14,903 nucleotides of DNA. Origin: Actinomycetales bacterium UBA1416 (GTDB taxonomy: Bacteria; Actinomycetota; Actinomycetes; Actinomycetales; Actinomycetaceae). Both the position numbers and the translations under genes were made by a program. The notes beneath the pieces were generated by a model. The model was not told the DNA's origin. It searched no databases and was given only the letters and a program-made list of their open reading frames with translations. Within the stretch, counting starts at the first letter, position 1. Every line of letters starts with the position of its first letter. Positions 14,323 through 14,903 of the stretch are shown one piece after another. Location of the stretch: the NCBI GenBank assembly GCA_002304945.1, contig DBPQ01000129.1:1-14903 (forward strand). The letters run 5' to 3'.

Positions 14323-14760
14323 TCAGGATGGTCCGGCGGTGTGCCGTGGTACTCCGGCGTTGGTGAGGATTCGACCGAGCCGCCCGTGGTCCAGGTCCGC
14401 CCAGATCCAGCGGACCACACGGTGGCCATCAGACCGGATCGCATCCTCACGCTGCTTCTCCTGCCAGACGATCTCCTCCGGCGTGCCAGAGCCCTCCGAG
14501 ACCTTGTACTTGGAGCGACCGTCGAACTCACCGAGCAGCGCGCCGTTCTCCCAGCCGAAGTCGGACCGGTAGCGCCGGCCCTTCACCACCACCTCCACCT
14601 GCAGATCCGGAGCCTGGAAGCCCAGTTCGTGGATCAGCAGGCGGCTGATGGACTCGCCCGCGGACTCCGCCCGCGCATCGGCGAAGGCCACTGCCGCCCT
14701 GGCAGCCTTGATGCCGTGGACGCCCGCGAGCTGGTCCACCATTGTAGTGGTGGAGTCCAT
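14323..14760 (-). pseudogene. DUF559/Vsr-like endonuclease-domain ORF, probably an N-terminally truncated remnant
   Basis: The 145-residue ORF carries a PD-(D/E)XK-type fold as in the DUF559/Vsr group: ESAGESISRLLIHELGF (32-48), the acidic Asp67 in RSDFGW, then GEFDGRSKY with Glu78, Asp80 and Lys84, and a typical end EKQREDAIRSDGHRVVRWIW. In Micrococcales such domains usually form the C-terminal half of proteins of about 300 residues with an AbiEi-antitoxin-like or other N-terminal part. Here the ORF begins just before the DARAES motif, no ribosome binding site precedes the ATG, and the stop of another gene lies about 60 bases upstream, so the N-terminal half is missing. Active-site residues look intact, so a short functional protein cannot be excluded. 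The adjoining repeat field adds to the impression of a degraded accessory patch. Confidence 0.6.
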
Positions 14761-14819
14761 TACTGGAACCGAGTGAGTTCCCCGCTGGTGCGGCGCTCCT
14801 GAGCTGAGAGACCTCAGTC

Positions 14820-14903
14820 CTACTGGGCGAACCCGACCACCTGGCCGTGGATATTGCGCTCGGTGAGAGCCACTGTTCCGGTGTGGGGTGAGCCAGCGTT
14901 CCG
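14820..14903 (-). CDS. C-terminal end of an unidentified minus-strand gene (partial)
   Basis: The minus strand is open from the window edge to a TAG at 14820-14822, 27 codons. The peptide has balanced composition and ends NIHGQVVGFAQ; about 21 of 27 codons end in G or C, as expected for coding DNA here. It is too short to identify. It would be read in the same direction as the DUF559-like ORF, in a different frame. Confidence 0.35.
   Translation of the reverse strand, partial: RNAGSPHTGTVALTERNIHGQVVGFAQ

Noticed and set aside
13278..14366. ORFs through rplI and the repeat field
   Set aside because: They are out of frame with rplI, cross a strong terminator, and their peptides only reflect the DNA repeats.
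1..14903. tRNA or rRNA genes, insertion sequences
   Set aside because: No cloverleaf, rRNA-like sequence or transposase reading frame was recognised on either strand.

Overview
The window is chromosomal DNA of a very GC-rich actinobacterium. Gene order, protein families and the leaderless-looking starts point to Micrococcales, probably Micrococcaceae (Kocuria/Micrococcus-like), but the genus cannot be settled from sequence alone. Almost everything from 1 to 13690 is core housekeeping DNA; the last 1.2 kb is a repeat-rich accessory patch.

Region 1 (1-5549, minus strand): three translationally coupled genes, Nudix hydrolase > DUF6049 membrane-anchored exported protein > MurJ lipid II flippase. 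The MurJ ORF does not stop after the flippase. It continues without a stop codon through a degenerate kinase-like (pseudokinase) domain and a Pro/Glu-rich linker, and leaves the window at its left edge. Both junctions in this operon are 4-bp stop/start overlaps. The set matches the mycobacterial pcnA-mutT4-Rv3909-mviN (Rv3907c-Rv3910) neighbourhood.

Region 2 (5550-8071, plus strand): CCA tRNA nucleotidyltransferase, read divergently from the Nudix gene, followed with an ATGA overlap by a YihY/BrkB-family membrane protein.

Region 3 (8087-11639): inositol-1-phosphate synthase on the minus strand converges on yihY with a 15-bp gap. It diverges from a class A penicillin-binding protein (transglycosylase/transpeptidase) that ends in a Pro/Thr tail. 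The PadR-type regulator gene found between these genes in related actinobacteria is not present.

Region 4 (11640-13690): the rpsF-ssb-rpsR-rplI operon, with a recognisable promoter, a roughly 100-nt leader holding two strong hairpins, an unusual run of six hairpins between ssb and rpsR (four with GNRA tetraloops), and a strong intrinsic terminator after rplI.

Region 5 (13691-14903): no convincing intact gene at first, but a family of short GC-rich palindromic repeats: three copies in one orientation at about 30-bp spacing, then at least five copies or variants in the other orientation, the last ones at an exact 63-bp period. Beyond it lie a short DUF559/Vsr-like endonuclease ORF that looks like the C-terminal remnant of a longer gene, and the last codons of an unidentified minus-strand gene.

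The genes serve cell-wall assembly (MurJ, class A PBP), phosphoinositide precursor supply (inositol phosphate synthase), tRNA maturation and nucleotide hydrolysis, and ribosome and replication functions (S6, SSB, S18, L9). The most interesting unexplained signals are the GNRA hairpin array at 12779-12900 and the palindromic repeat field at 13828-14230.
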